Counted from the first letter of the stretch, positions 16,367-24,524 are shown. The stretch: DNA of 64,000 nt from Neomoorella stamsii (GCF_002995805.1 NZ_PVXL01000045.1:1-64000); one strand, 5' to 3'. Notes: generated from the sequence alone by a model not told the origin. Numbers and translations are program-made.

Positions 16367-17710
16367 ATGACCGGGCCGGAATTAGTAGCTAAAGTTTTTC
16401 AGGCGGGAGTGGTCGGGGCCGGCGGGGCCGGCTTTCCGACCCATTTTAAAATTAAAAACCGGGCGGAAATCGTCATTGCCAATGGGGCCGAGTGCGAGCC
16501 CCTCCTCCAGGTGGACCAGCAGCTCCTGGTCAGGGAGCGAAGGGCAATTTTAAGGGCTCTTCAGGCAGTAAAAGAGGCTGTAGGGGCCACGGAAGCTTAC
16601 CTGGCCTTGAAACCCAAGTATAAAGAAGCAGTCAGTGCTTTAGAAGCAGTTTTGCCGGGGTATCCGGGCCTGACGATCAAGTTGCTGCCCGATGTTTACC
16701 CGGCCGGGGACGAGCAGGTGCTGGTGTACGAGGTCACCGGGCGGGTTGTCCCCCCGGGGGGAGTTCCCCTCCAGGTAGGCGTGGTGGTTTTAAACATCGA
16801 AACCCTTGTTAATGTATATGCAGCTATGCATGACGAACCGGTAACAACGAAGTATGTTACCGTTGCCGGCGCGGTGGCCCGGCCCATAACCATCCAGGTT
16901 CCGGTGGGAACGCCGGTGAAGGAGGTCCTGGACCTGGCCGGCGGCCCGCAGGTAGAAGATTTTTTGGTCCTTGACGGCGGCCCCATGATGGGTAAGCCTA
17001 TCGCCCCTGAACACGATGTGGTGACCAAGACTACCAAGGGGCTGCTGGTGCTCCCGGCCAGCCATCCCCTGGCGGCGAAAAAGCAATTGACCCTGGCCAG
17101 GGCCCTGGGGCGAACAATGGCGGCCTGTTGCCAGTGCCGGGAATGTACTGACCTTTGCCCCCGCTACCTGCTGGGGCACCCCCTGGAACCCCACCGGACT
17201 ATGAGGGCGGTGGCTTATGGGATCACCGGCGATAGCCGGGGTATTACCGGGGCTATGTTGTGTTCCGAGTGCGGGTTATGTGAACTTTTCGCCTGCACCC
17301 TGGAACTCTCGCCCCGCCAGGTTAATATCGCCATAAAAAAGGAACTGCGGCGCCAGGGCTACCGGCCAGGCCGGCCAGGGCAGCAACCCCTAGTTAACCC
17401 CTGGCGGGACGGGCGCCAGGTACCTACCGGCCGCCTGGTAGCCAGGCTGGGGCTGGGGGATTATAACCGTAAAGCCCCCCTGACCCTGGAATTGTACCGT
17501 CCCCGGCTGGTGAGGTTGCCTTTACAGCAGGGCTCTGGTGTGGCCGCCACTCCCCTGGTCAAGAGCGGTGACCGGGTGGCCAGGGGCCAGCTCATCGCTG
17601 CTGTTCCCGAAGAGCAAATCGGGGCCAACCTCCATGCCAGCATTGACGGCACCGTCCAGGCGGTGGGTGAGGCGATCATAATCCGGGCCGGGGAGGTGGG
17701 TGAAGATTGA
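16367..17710 (+). CDS. pduS: PduS-like cobalamin-reductase-type flavo-iron-sulfur protein (RnfC family)
   Basis: A 447-residue RnfC-like protein. The N-terminus VVGAGGAGFPTHFK is the FMN/NADH-binding start of PduS; then come CCQCRECTDLCPRYLLGHP and CSECGLCELFACTLE, two 4Fe-4S motifs, and a C-terminal barrel-like lipoyl-type domain (ASIDGTVQAVGEAIIIRAG). ATG 16367 has GGAG eight bases upstream. In propanediol compartments PduS pairs with PduT for electron movement. Here no cobalamin-dependent dehydratase is present, so a role as an NADH oxidase or electron exit is more likely than cobalamin reduction. Its stop overlaps the BMC-T start. Confidence 0.92.
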   Translation: MTGPELVAKVFQAGVVGAGGAGFPTHFKIKNRAEIVIANGAECEPLLQVDQQLLVRERRAILRALQAVKEAVGATEAYLALKPKYKEAVSALEAVLPGYPGLTIKLLPDVYPAGDEQVLVYEVTGRVVPPGGVPLQVGVVVLNIETLVNVYAAMHDEPVTTKYVTVAGAVARPITIQVPVGTPVKEVLDLAGGPQVEDFLVLDGGPMMGKPIAPEHDVVTKTTKGLLVLPASHPLAAKKQLTLARALGRTMAACCQCRECTDLCPRYLLGHPLEPHRTMRAVAYGITGDSRGITGAMLCSECGLCELFACTLELSPRQVNIAIKKELRRQGYRPGRPGQQPLVNPWRDGRQVPTGRLVARLGLGDYNRKAPLTLELYRPRLVRLPLQQGSGVAATPLVKSGDRVARGQLIAAVPEEQIGANLHASIDGTVQAVGEAIIIRAGEVGED

Positions 17711-18255
17711 ATCACGCCATCGGTTTATTGGAATTGAACAGCCTGGCCGCGGGGGTCCTGGCAGCCGACACCATGGTCAAAACGGCGACAGTGGATCTCC
17801 TCCAGGCCACCATCATGTGCCCGGGGAAATATATCATCTTAGTTGCCGGGGATGTCAGCGCGGTCCAGAGCGCCGTCGCAGCAGGCAAAGCAGGGTTCGC
17901 GGCGAACATCATCAGCAGCCTGGTCCTTGCTAACGTGCACCCGGATGTCTTCCCGGCCCTCAGGGGGGCGGTAGCAGCGACTGAAATGGGTGCTCTGGGT
18001 TTGATCGAATCCTTTTCGGTGGCGGCGGCCATCCAGGCCGCCGATGCCGCGGCCAAAGCGGCCGTAGTGCAACTCCTGGAGATTCGCCTGGCCCGGGGTA
18101 TGGGCGGCAAAGCCTTTGTTCTTTTTACGGGGGATGTAGGTGCGGTCACAGTGGCGGTGGCCGCCGGCGCCCGCCAGGCGGAGGCCGAGGGTATGCTGGC
18201 CGGCACGGCCGTAATTGCCAATCCCGATGCCCGGGTCTGGGAGCAGGTGCTGTAG
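17707..18255 (+). CDS. pduT: BMC-T shell protein with Fe-S cluster cysteine (PduT type)
   Basis: A 182-residue protein with two BMC domains in tandem: first ends near residue 90 (LVLANVHPDVF), second begins GALGLIESFSVAAAIQAADA. Cys38 in ATIMCPGKY sits at the exact position where PduT coordinates a 4Fe-4S cluster at the trimer pore. TTG 17707 overlaps the PduS stop, giving translational coupling that fits the known PduS/PduT partnership. It would carry electrons across the shell. The second domain lacks an equivalent cysteine. Confidence 0.93.
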   Translation: MNHAIGLLELNSLAAGVLAADTMVKTATVDLLQATIMCPGKYIILVAGDVSAVQSAVAAGKAGFAANIISSLVLANVHPDVFPALRGAVAATEMGALGLIESFSVAAAIQAADAAAKAAVVQLLEIRLARGMGGKAFVLFTGDVGAVTVAVAAGARQAEAEGMLAGTAVIANPDARVWEQVL

Positions 18256-18328
18256 AAGGTTCAAATGGTGGGCGGGCAGGAGAATTAGAAGCAGGTGCTA
18301 CCAGCTACCAGTGAAAGAGGGTATTTTG

Positions 18329-19525
18329 ATGCAGATTTTAGTTCTCAATTGCGGCGGTTCATCCATGAAGTACCAGCTCCTGGCCATGCCGGAGGAAAAG
18401 GTGCTGGCCAAAGGGAGTATTGACCGGCTGTTTACCCCCCGGGCAGAGGTAAGGCATCAGGTGGCGGGCCGGGAAGCAGTCCGGCAGCCCTTGCCCGGTG
18501 CGACTTTTGCCGACGGCATCCGCTGGCTGGTTACCGCATTGCGGGAAGAGGGTATCATTGCCGGGGTCACGGATATTGACGCCATTGCCCATAAACTGGC
18601 CCACGGCGGGGAGAAATTCCAGCAGCCGGTGTTGATTGACGACGAAGTCCTAGCTACCCTTACCAGCCTTTCCAGCCTGGCGCCGGTTCACCTGCCCCCG
18701 GCGGTGGCAGGCATCAGGGTGTGCCAGGAGTTGCTGCCGGGGATACTCCAGTATGCCGTCTTTGAAACCAACTTCCACCAGACTGTACCGCCTTACGCCT
18801 ATATCTACGGCCTGCCCTACGAGTGGTACGAACAGTACGGCATTCGCAAGTATGGCTTCCACGGTACCTCCCACCGCTATGTAGCAGAGACGGCAGCCGG
18901 AATCCTGGGACGGGAACTCCGGGAATTAAAGCTTATCTCCTGCCACCTGGGCAGCGGCACCTCCGTGGCAGCCATCAAATACGGCCGGTCGGTAGACATC
19001 AGTAGCGGACTGACACCCCAATCGGGGACCATTATGTCCACGCGGCCGGGGGATTTTGACCCCTGGGTCTTTCCCTTTATCATGGAACTGACCGGCATGA
19101 CGCCCGCCGCAGTTAATGAAGTTATGGTTAAAAAGGGCGGCCTGCTGGGTATTTCCGGCTTGAGCGGCGATATGCGCGACCTGGAGGCCGCGGCCAGAGA
19201 AGGCCACCAGCGGGCCCAGCTGGCCATCAATGTCTTTTGCTACCAGGTAAAGAAGTATATCGGTGCCTTTGCCGCCGCCATGAACGGGCTGGACGCCTTA
19301 ATATTTACCGGCGGCATCGGCGAACGGTCCCCTGCCATCCGCGCCGGGATCTGCCGGGATCTTGATTTTTTTGGGATTGAGTTAGACGAAGAGAAAAACA
19401 AACACCGGCCCCGGCCGGATATCCTCTCCAGGGACAGTGCCCCGGTGGCCATCCTGGCCATTGATACCAATGAGGAACTGATGGTGGCGCGGCAGGTGGC
19501 GGAGCTGGTAGGGGAGCAGAAGTAA
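18329..19525 (+). CDS. ackA: Acetate kinase family protein
   Basis: A 398-residue ASKHA-fold kinase making ATP from acyl phosphate. Signature elements are ILVLNCGGSSMKYQLL at the N-terminus, IAHKLAHGG, FETNFHQT, YGFHGTSHRYV, CHLGSGTSVAAI and FTGGIGERSP. ATG 18329 follows GAAAGAGGG. It is the last gene of the microcompartment operon and harvests energy from the acyl phosphate made by PduL. Some sites differ from standard AckA (for example NCGGSSMKYQL in place of NSGSSSIKYQL), so acyl phosphates other than acetyl phosphate are possible. No encapsulation peptide is seen, so it probably works outside the shell. Confidence 0.93.
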   Translation: MQILVLNCGGSSMKYQLLAMPEEKVLAKGSIDRLFTPRAEVRHQVAGREAVRQPLPGATFADGIRWLVTALREEGIIAGVTDIDAIAHKLAHGGEKFQQPVLIDDEVLATLTSLSSLAPVHLPPAVAGIRVCQELLPGILQYAVFETNFHQTVPPYAYIYGLPYEWYEQYGIRKYGFHGTSHRYVAETAAGILGRELRELKLISCHLGSGTSVAAIKYGRSVDISSGLTPQSGTIMSTRPGDFDPWVFPFIMELTGMTPAAVNEVMVKKGGLLGISGLSGDMRDLEAAAREGHQRAQLAINVFCYQVKKYIGAFAAAMNGLDALIFTGGIGERSPAIRAGICRDLDFFGIELDEEKNKHRPRPDILSRDSAPVAILAIDTNEELMVARQVAELVGEQK

Positions 19526-19586
19526 AGCCTGGGCCCCATCACCAACCCCCTCCTCTGGTCCCACGCCATATCTGTACACCCCGTGA

Positions 19587-19690
19587 TTACTTTAGCTGCC
19601 TGGAGGACGCTGCCACGCCCGGGTAACCCTCGCAGTTGTGGCCGAAGCCGGTGCCTATAGCGATGGCTACCCTGGCTCTCCCCGGCACTT
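19587..19690 (-). pseudogene. Remnant of an aminotransferase C-terminus
   Basis: On the minus strand this stretch reads ARVAIAIGTGFGHNCEGY, which lines up with ARVAVTPGIDFGRNCEGY near the C-terminus of the intact aminotransferase at 21.7-22.9 kb, then drifts and stops at TAA. It is therefore a decayed partial copy or relic of a class I/II aminotransferase gene, about 2.1 kb from the intact one and on the same strand. The rest of the 19.5-19.9 kb gap shows nothing else clear except the short reading frame at 19879. Confidence 0.55.
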
Positions 19691-19878
19691 TGATTTTAGG
19701 CATACTTTATGCTCCATATGTCCATAGAACGGAGAGAAAGCGGCGAGAAAGCGGCGAGGGTCCGGGATAAGGCGTTAAATCTGCCGGCGCGAGAAAAGAC
19801 GGCCCGGCCCGATCGGTTACGCAATTAGCCATCACCTCCGGCTCCCTGTTAGAATGGGGGCGAAAGGAGGTTAGCAAG

Positions 19879-20004
19879 ATGGCCAAAGTAACAGTAACAT
19901 TCAAGAGTAGGGTTTTAAAGTTAATAATCCTTCAACAGGCTCAAAGTGCTTCGTATTCCTCGTCACCAGGGGGGCTCTCAGGTCTAAAGAGGTACTGGCA
20001 ATAA
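19879..20004 (+). pseudogene. Short reading frame, possible 5' remnant of an FHA-type gene
   Basis: A 41-codon frame starts at ATG 19879 behind a strong AAAGGAGG site (19864-19871) and reads MAKVTVTFKSRVLKLIIL before turning into low-quality sequence that overlaps the end of the toxin gene on the other strand. The opening resembles the first strand of forkhead-associated domain proteins. A good start site with a lost body suggests a gene cut off when the toxin-antitoxin pair arrived. The family suggestion is weak. Confidence 0.3.
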
Positions 20005-20293
20005 CGGCATCTACCGGGGCAAGTCCATGAGCTCTGTATTTTTGCAAAAGCTCTCCGGCACGCCGGGCAATATTAGACGATACGGGAATGGCATTAAAAC
20101 GCTTAAGCAGACTCTCTACCTGCTCTTTTTCACCTTTTTGGGGCATAGTACCAGCCAGCAATTCCATTTCCGTAAGTACAGATATATGGCCTGTAAACTC
20201 ACCCTGAAAGATACGCGATAAAAAATCAGTGGCAGGCTGAAAGCCCCGGAGGTGATCAATGAGGATATCAGAGTCAATTATAATGCTATTCAT
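19901..20293 (-). CDS. vapC: PIN-domain toxin (VapC family)
   Basis: A 130-residue PIN-domain ribonuclease. Acidic metal-binding residues appear in IIIDSDILIDHLRG (Asp), VLTEMELLAG (Glu) and LAPVDAVIASTSLDL (Asp), followed by TRNTKHF. ATG at 20293 overlaps the antitoxin stop by eight bases, the usual arrangement for coupled expression. VapC toxins cleave specific tRNA or rRNA sites when the antitoxin is lost. The reading frame extends further upstream but that part duplicates antitoxin coding and is not used. Confidence 0.9.
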   Translation of the reverse strand: MNSIIIDSDILIDHLRGFQPATDFLSRIFQGEFTGHISVLTEMELLAGTMPQKGEKEQVESLLKRFNAIPVSSNIARRAGELLQKYRAHGLAPVDAVIASTSLDLRAPLVTRNTKHFEPVEGLLTLKPYS

Positions 20294-20570
20294 CGAGTAA
20301 TTCCTCCAGGCGTTGGCGATCTGATTGACGTAATTCTCGGATGAAATTCTCATTGATATCAGTTCTATCTTTCCATAAACCAGCCGTAGCTTTAAGTATA
20401 TCTTCGCTTGTACCATGGCTACTAGTTAAGGCTTTCTTTTTTACCTCAAGTATAATACTGTTTTCCCCGATCGCTTTGACCAGCAGGGCATCACCAGTAT
20501 GAATTTTTAACTGGCGCCGAATCTCTGAAGGTATGGTTATTTGTCCTTTGGAAGAAATGCGTGTTTCCAT
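20286..20570 (-). CDS. AbrB-type antitoxin
   Basis: A 94-residue protein with an N-terminal swapped-hairpin AbrB/MazE-like DNA-binding domain (RISSKGQITIPSEIRRQL ... GDALLVKAIGENSIILEV) and a charged C-terminal tail likely to block the PIN toxin. ATG at 20570 is chosen because AAGGAGGG lies nine bases upstream; the TTG at 20576 is too close. It pairs with the downstream VapC and probably represses its own promoter. Confidence 0.88.
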   Translation of the reverse strand: METRISSKGQITIPSEIRRQLKIHTGDALLVKAIGENSIILEVKKKALTSSHGTSEDILKATAGLWKDRTDINENFIRELRQSDRQRLEELLDE

Positions 20571-20695
20571 AAGCAATATCCCTCCTTACCAACTTCTTTA
20601 CTCGCCATAGTGTATCATACCTAGTAAAGCAATGTCAAGAAAGGTAGGCGGCTATGGTCCCAGCAAAAACTCTATCGCCCTGGAGGAAGGAATTC

Positions 20696-21679
20696 ATGCA
20701 AACAAAAAACCTAGACGTCGTCTCCATAGGCGAGATTTTAATCGATTTCGTGGGCAGCCCAAAAGGGCGTCCGCTGGCAGAAGCAACCGATTTTCGGCGC
20801 GCCGCCGGTGGCGGGCCGGCCAATGTGGCCGTTGGGGTGGCCCGCCTGGGCGGCCGCACCGGTTTCATCGGCAAGGTGGGCCGGGACGCCTTCGGTGATC
20901 ATTTAGAGCAGATCCTAGAGGAAAACGGCGTGGACACCCGTGGCCTGCTGCGTGATGATGAGGCCAACACCACCCTGGTTTTTGTTGCCCTGAATGAAAA
21001 GGCGGTACCGGAGTTCGTCTTCTTCCGTCACGGGACAGCCGATACGAGGCTGGATCCCGCAGAACTGCCGCAAGAGGTACTTGAGGACACCCGTATCCTC
21101 CACTTCAGTTCCGTTTCACTCACGGTGGAACCAGCGAGGGGCGCCACCCTGGAGGCCGTCCGGCTGGCCAGGGCGGCCGGGGCAATCATATCCTTTGACC
21201 CCAACCTGCGCCTTTCCCTCTGGCCGGACGCCGTAAAGGCCAGGCAGGAAATCCTGGCTGCTATGAAACTGGCCGACGTAGTCAAACTAAATAAAGAGGA
21301 ACTGCGCTTTTTATTAGGGACTGAGGCAGAAACAGTGGCCGCTGGAGTCACAGCCCTGCTGGCCAGGGGCCCCCGCCTGGTAGCTGTCACTTTAGGTGAA
21401 GATGGCGCTTTGCTGGCCGGGATAGAGAGTAAGGTCCGCCTGCCGGCCTTTCCGGTACAAGCCGTCGATACCACAGGCGCCGGTGATGCCTTTATGGCCG
21501 GCATGCTGGTGGTGCTGGCTGAAGCCATCCAGCAGGGGGAGGATCTTGAGGCCCTGGATTCCGCCTGGCTGGAGCGGCTGGGTAGCTGGGGCAACGCCGC
21601 CGCGGCCCTGACCTGCACCCGCCCTGGCGTAATACCGGCTTTGCCTGCAAAAGAAGAAGTGGCAAAATTAGCGACATAA
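20696..21679 (+). CDS. Fructokinase-like PfkB-family sugar kinase
   Basis: A 327-residue ribokinase-superfamily kinase resembling bacterial fructokinases: DVVSIGEILIDFVG at the start, FRRAAGGGPANVAVGVARLG for the substrate lid, ISFDPNLRLSLWPD, and DTTGAGDAFMAGMLV with the catalytic Asp. ATG 20696 follows GGAGGAAGG. It probably makes fructose-6-phosphate from fructose. It stands alone between a toxin-antitoxin pair and the aminotransferase, which are both on the other strand. Confidence 0.87.
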   Translation: MQTKNLDVVSIGEILIDFVGSPKGRPLAEATDFRRAAGGGPANVAVGVARLGGRTGFIGKVGRDAFGDHLEQILEENGVDTRGLLRDDEANTTLVFVALNEKAVPEFVFFRHGTADTRLDPAELPQEVLEDTRILHFSSVSLTVEPARGATLEAVRLARAAGAIISFDPNLRLSLWPDAVKARQEILAAMKLADVVKLNKEELRFLLGTEAETVAAGVTALLARGPRLVAVTLGEDGALLAGIESKVRLPAFPVQAVDTTGAGDAFMAGMLVVLAEAIQQGEDLEALDSAWLERLGSWGNAAAALTCTRPGVIPALPAKEEVAKLAT

Positions 21680-21740
21680 AGAGCGGGTAATGGTATTACC
21701 GGGATAGAATACTAAAAGGGCATAGGCAGTTTTTTATGTT

Positions 21741-22916
21741 TTATAAGCCTTCGTGGGGCTTTTTCCCGGCCAGGAAACGCACCAGCCGGTCCAGGCCTTC
21801 TTTGATGTTTTCCAGGGAATTGGCGTAGGAGATGCGGAGATACCCCTCGCAGTTGCGGCCGAAGTCGATTCCCGGAGTGACGGCTACCCGGGCCTTCTCT
21901 AAAATCTCAAAGGCGAAGGAATAGGAATCGCCGGTATATTTCTTTACGTTGGCCAGGGCGTAGAAAGCGCCGGTAGGCTCGACCCGGGTGGCCAGGCCCA
22001 TGGTTTTGAGGCGGCTCAACAGGTAACGGCGTCGCTCGTCGTAAGTAGCGACCATATGCGCCACGTGTTCATCACATTCCCGCAGGGCGGCGATGCCGGC
22101 GGCCTGGACGAAGGAACCGGCGCAGATAAAGAGGTTCTGCTGCAGCTTTTGTAAAGGCCGGACAAGCTCCGGCGGCGCGATGACGTAACCCAGGCGCCAG
22201 CCGGTCATGGCGTAGAGCTTGGAGAAGCCGTTGATGACAAAGGCCCGGTCGGTAAACTCCAGGATGGTATGCTCCCGGCCTTCGTAGACCAGGCCGTGGT
22301 AGATTTCGTCGGCAATGATATAGGGTTCCAGGCCGGCCAGGGCTTCTAATTCGGCTGCCGTAAAGACGGCGCCGGTGGGATTGGCGGGAGAATTGACCAT
22401 GATGGCTCTGGTCCGGGGTCCGAGGCTGGCCTGAACAGCGGGAAGGCGGTACTTGAAACCGTCTTCTTCCTTTACCGGGACAAAAACCGGCCTGCCGCCG
22501 TGATAACGAATGAAATTGGGGTAGCAGGCATAGTGGGGATCGGGGAGGATGACCTCGTCACCCTGCTCCAGGAGTACGCCGAAGGTCAGGAGCATGGCCG
22601 GCGAGGTGCCGGAAGTTACGATGATTTGATCGGGCGAGATGCTGACCCCGTACTTGCGCAGGTAGTAGCGGGCGATTTCTTCCCTGAGTTTCGGCTTGCC
22701 CAGGCTGTGGGTATAGTGGGTGTCACCGTCCCGGAGAGCACGCCTGGCGGCTTCTTTGATCGGTTCCGGGGTGTCAAAATCAGGTTCGCCGATTTCCAGG
22801 TGGATGATGTTCTCCCCCCGGGCTTCCATTTCTTTGGCCTTTTCCAGGATGTCCATGACGATAAAGGGCGGCATTTCCCGGGCCCTGGCGGCAATATCTT
22901 TTTCCCTGTCAGGCAT
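21741..22916 (-). CDS. Pyridoxal phosphate aminotransferase, class I/II
   Basis: A 391-residue fold-type I aminotransferase of the aspartate/aromatic branch. Landmarks are HLEIGEPDFDTPEPI, SGTSPAMLLTFGVLLE, NSPANPTGAVF, IADEIYHGLVY, the PLP lysine in INGFSKLYAMTGWRLGY, and the substrate-binding Arg in YLRISYANSLE. ATG 22916 gives the usual family length; the open frame upstream lacks similarity. Substrate cannot be settled. A decayed copy of its C-terminus lies at 19.6 kb. Confidence 0.9.
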   Translation of the reverse strand: MPDREKDIAARAREMPPFIVMDILEKAKEMEARGENIIHLEIGEPDFDTPEPIKEAARRALRDGDTHYTHSLGKPKLREEIARYYLRKYGVSISPDQIIVTSGTSPAMLLTFGVLLEQGDEVILPDPHYACYPNFIRYHGGRPVFVPVKEEDGFKYRLPAVQASLGPRTRAIMVNSPANPTGAVFTAAELEALAGLEPYIIADEIYHGLVYEGREHTILEFTDRAFVINGFSKLYAMTGWRLGYVIAPPELVRPLQKLQQNLFICAGSFVQAAGIAALRECDEHVAHMVATYDERRRYLLSRLKTMGLATRVEPTGAFYALANVKKYTGDSYSFAFEILEKARVAVTPGIDFGRNCEGYLRISYANSLENIKEGLDRLVRFLAGKKPHEGL

Positions 22917-22995
22917 ATACTTCCCTGCTTCTTTATAATAATGAGTAATGTTAACGTTTTTTCGCCACAGGGAAGCAGGAATCCTGCCCACTAAC

Positions 22996-23400
22996 TTATC
23001 TTTCGCTAATATTTTCAAATCCCTGCTTAAGAAAATGCCTGTCAAAAGCAAATGCCTTTTTAATACCCAGCTTACGCATCACTGCAAAGCTAACGGCATC
23101 TACCAGGCTCAAATTTCTCCTGTTGGCGGTCAAAACGGCATTGGCACCCAACTGGTGCAACTCGGCGTCAATCCATTCTACTTGCAGCAGGGGAAGAATA
23201 TCTTCGTGAAATACCCGCAAAGCTTCCATCCCCAGCCGCCGCTGTACCAGGGCATATGTTTCTACGAGAACGTAACTGCTGCAAATCATTGGAACACCGC
23301 TGGTTAAAAGATTTTCCCATATTTTTTTGGCAGCGGCATGATTCTCGTCGTCAGCATCGAGGATGGCTAAAAAAGCTGAAGTATCAAGATAAACATTCAT
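22996..23400 (-). CDS. PIN-domain toxin of a second toxin-antitoxin pair
   Basis: A 134-residue PIN-domain protein: NVYLDTSAFLAILDADD with the first Asp, SSYVLVETYALVQRR with the Glu, and NLSLVDAVSFAVMRKLG followed by FAFDRHF with the distal Asp residues. Its start overlaps the antitoxin stop by four bases (ATGA). Predicted endoribonuclease. It is unlike the VapC at 19.9 kb in sequence, so the two pairs are independent acquisitions. Confidence 0.9.
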   Translation of the reverse strand: MNVYLDTSAFLAILDADDENHAAAKKIWENLLTSGVPMICSSYVLVETYALVQRRLGMEALRVFHEDILPLLQVEWIDAELHQLGANAVLTANRRNLSLVDAVSFAVMRKLGIKKAFAFDRHFLKQGFENISER

Positions 23401-23642
23401 TCCGCAAAAGCCTCCGTTAAATAGGCATCATGATTGCGGGAGAGGTCCTTAACACCGGAACGAAAACGCCCTGCTGCCTTTATAGCCCTCTGAATTCGTT
23501 CTTTTTGGCCAGGATTGCTACCGGCCAAGACCTGGTCGACGCCGAGCCGGATTAATTCCGCCATGGATATTTTTTTAACAGCAGCCATTTTTTTCAGGGC
23601 ATGATATTGTTCTTCCGTGAGCTGAACTTGCGTACGGATCAT
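23397..23642 (-). CDS. Ribbon-helix-helix antitoxin
   Basis: An 81-residue protein beginning IRTQVQLTEEQYHALKKMA and continuing KKISMAELIRLGVDQVL, a ribbon-helix-helix (CopG/Arc-like) DNA-binding domain, then a basic tail that probably wraps the toxin. The upstream region near 23675-23705 holds repeated ATGTTA/TAACAT-like words that could be its operator. It forms an operon with the PIN toxin downstream. Confidence 0.85.
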   Translation of the reverse strand: MIRTQVQLTEEQYHALKKMAAVKKISMAELIRLGVDQVLAGSNPGQKERIQRAIKAAGRFRSGVKDLSRNHDAYLTEAFAE

Positions 23643-23810
23643 TTGTTATATCATCCCTCCAATAATGATTAAATGTAAGCATAATAATGTTATCATGATG
23701 TTACCCCTTTGACAAGGGGTAGAGCAGGTGTTAACCATATACACGTACTATTTAGCTCTTTGTAGATTCTTGCGAATCCATGGTGATATAATAATTTTGG
23801 TGATGAAAAA

Positions 23811-24425
23811 GTGGCCAGAGAACTAACGGAAATAATCAAAAAGCGCTATAACCGCACGGCGCTCTTTTATGATTGGATGGACCGGATGATCCCCGATGAA
23901 TGGCGCCGGCGGGTGTGGCAGGAAGTCCGGGGCCGGGTGCTGGAAGTTGGAGTAGGCACAGGGGCTAATTTTCCTTTTTACCCACCCGGATGCCGGGTAA
24001 CGGCCATTGATTTTAGCCCCGGGATGCTGGCCAGGGCCAGGGGGAAGCTCCACGTGGCCTGGGTACCGGTGGATTTAAAAGAAATGGATGTCCAGCACCT
24101 GGAATTTGGAGACGCCAGTTTTGACACGGTGGTAGCCACCTGCGTTTTTTGCACAGTACCCGATCCAGTGCAGGGGCTAAAGGAAGTACGCCGGGTCTGC
24201 CGCCCCGATGGCAGGATCGTCCTCCTGGAGCATGTGCGCAGTGAGCACTGGTTCCTCGGCCCCGTGATGGATGCCCTGAACCCGCTGGTCCTGTATCTAA
24301 TCGGGTCCAACATTAACCGCCGTACAGTCGCGAATGTGAGGATGGCCGGTATCGAGATTGAACGGGAGGAGGATCTGGCGGGAAAGATTGTTAAATTAAT
24401 TGTCGGGCATCCCGGGGAAATTTAA
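23811..24425 (+). CDS. Class I SAM-dependent methyltransferase
   Basis: A 204-residue methyltransferase: VLEVGVGTGANFPFY is the SAM-binding motif I, followed by TAIDFSPGMLARARG, FDTVVATCVFCTVPDP (motif II) and VLLEHVRSEHW (motif III). It resembles small UbiE-like or phosphatidylethanolamine methyltransferase-like enzymes; the acceptor is unknown. It starts at GTG 23811; a TATAAT lies upstream near 23786-23791. It is a single gene ahead of the T-box region. Confidence 0.85.
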   Translation: MARELTEIIKKRYNRTALFYDWMDRMIPDEWRRRVWQEVRGRVLEVGVGTGANFPFYPPGCRVTAIDFSPGMLARARGKLHVAWVPVDLKEMDVQHLEFGDASFDTVVATCVFCTVPDPVQGLKEVRRVCRPDGRIVLLEHVRSEHWFLGPVMDALNPLVLYLIGSNINRRTVANVRMAGIEIEREEDLAGKIVKLIVGHPGEI

Positions 24426-24475
24426 AGTTTTGGCTACAACTTTCTTTAAGAATTTGTTAAATAGCACTTCAGGCC

Positions 24476-24504
24476 TTGCGTTCTGCGCCGTGGTATGCTA
24501 TTAT
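24476..24504 (+). promoter_or_regulatory. Candidate promoter for the T-box transcript
   Basis: TTGCGT at 24476-24481 and TATTAT at 24499-24504 are separated by 17 bases and lie about 20 bases ahead of the predicted T-box stem I, so transcription would start just where the leader begins. Confidence 0.6.
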
Positions 24505-24524
24505 AACTCCAAATTAGTTTAGGC

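Noticed and set aside
21028-21618. Minus-strand frame of about 196 codons opposite the fructokinase
   Set aside because: Ala/Ser/Arg-rich shadow of a GC-rich gene; no domain and no start signal.
22500-22994. Plus-strand frame opposite the aminotransferase N-terminus
   Set aside because: The minus-strand protein is a complete aminotransferase; the plus frame shows only mirrored codons.
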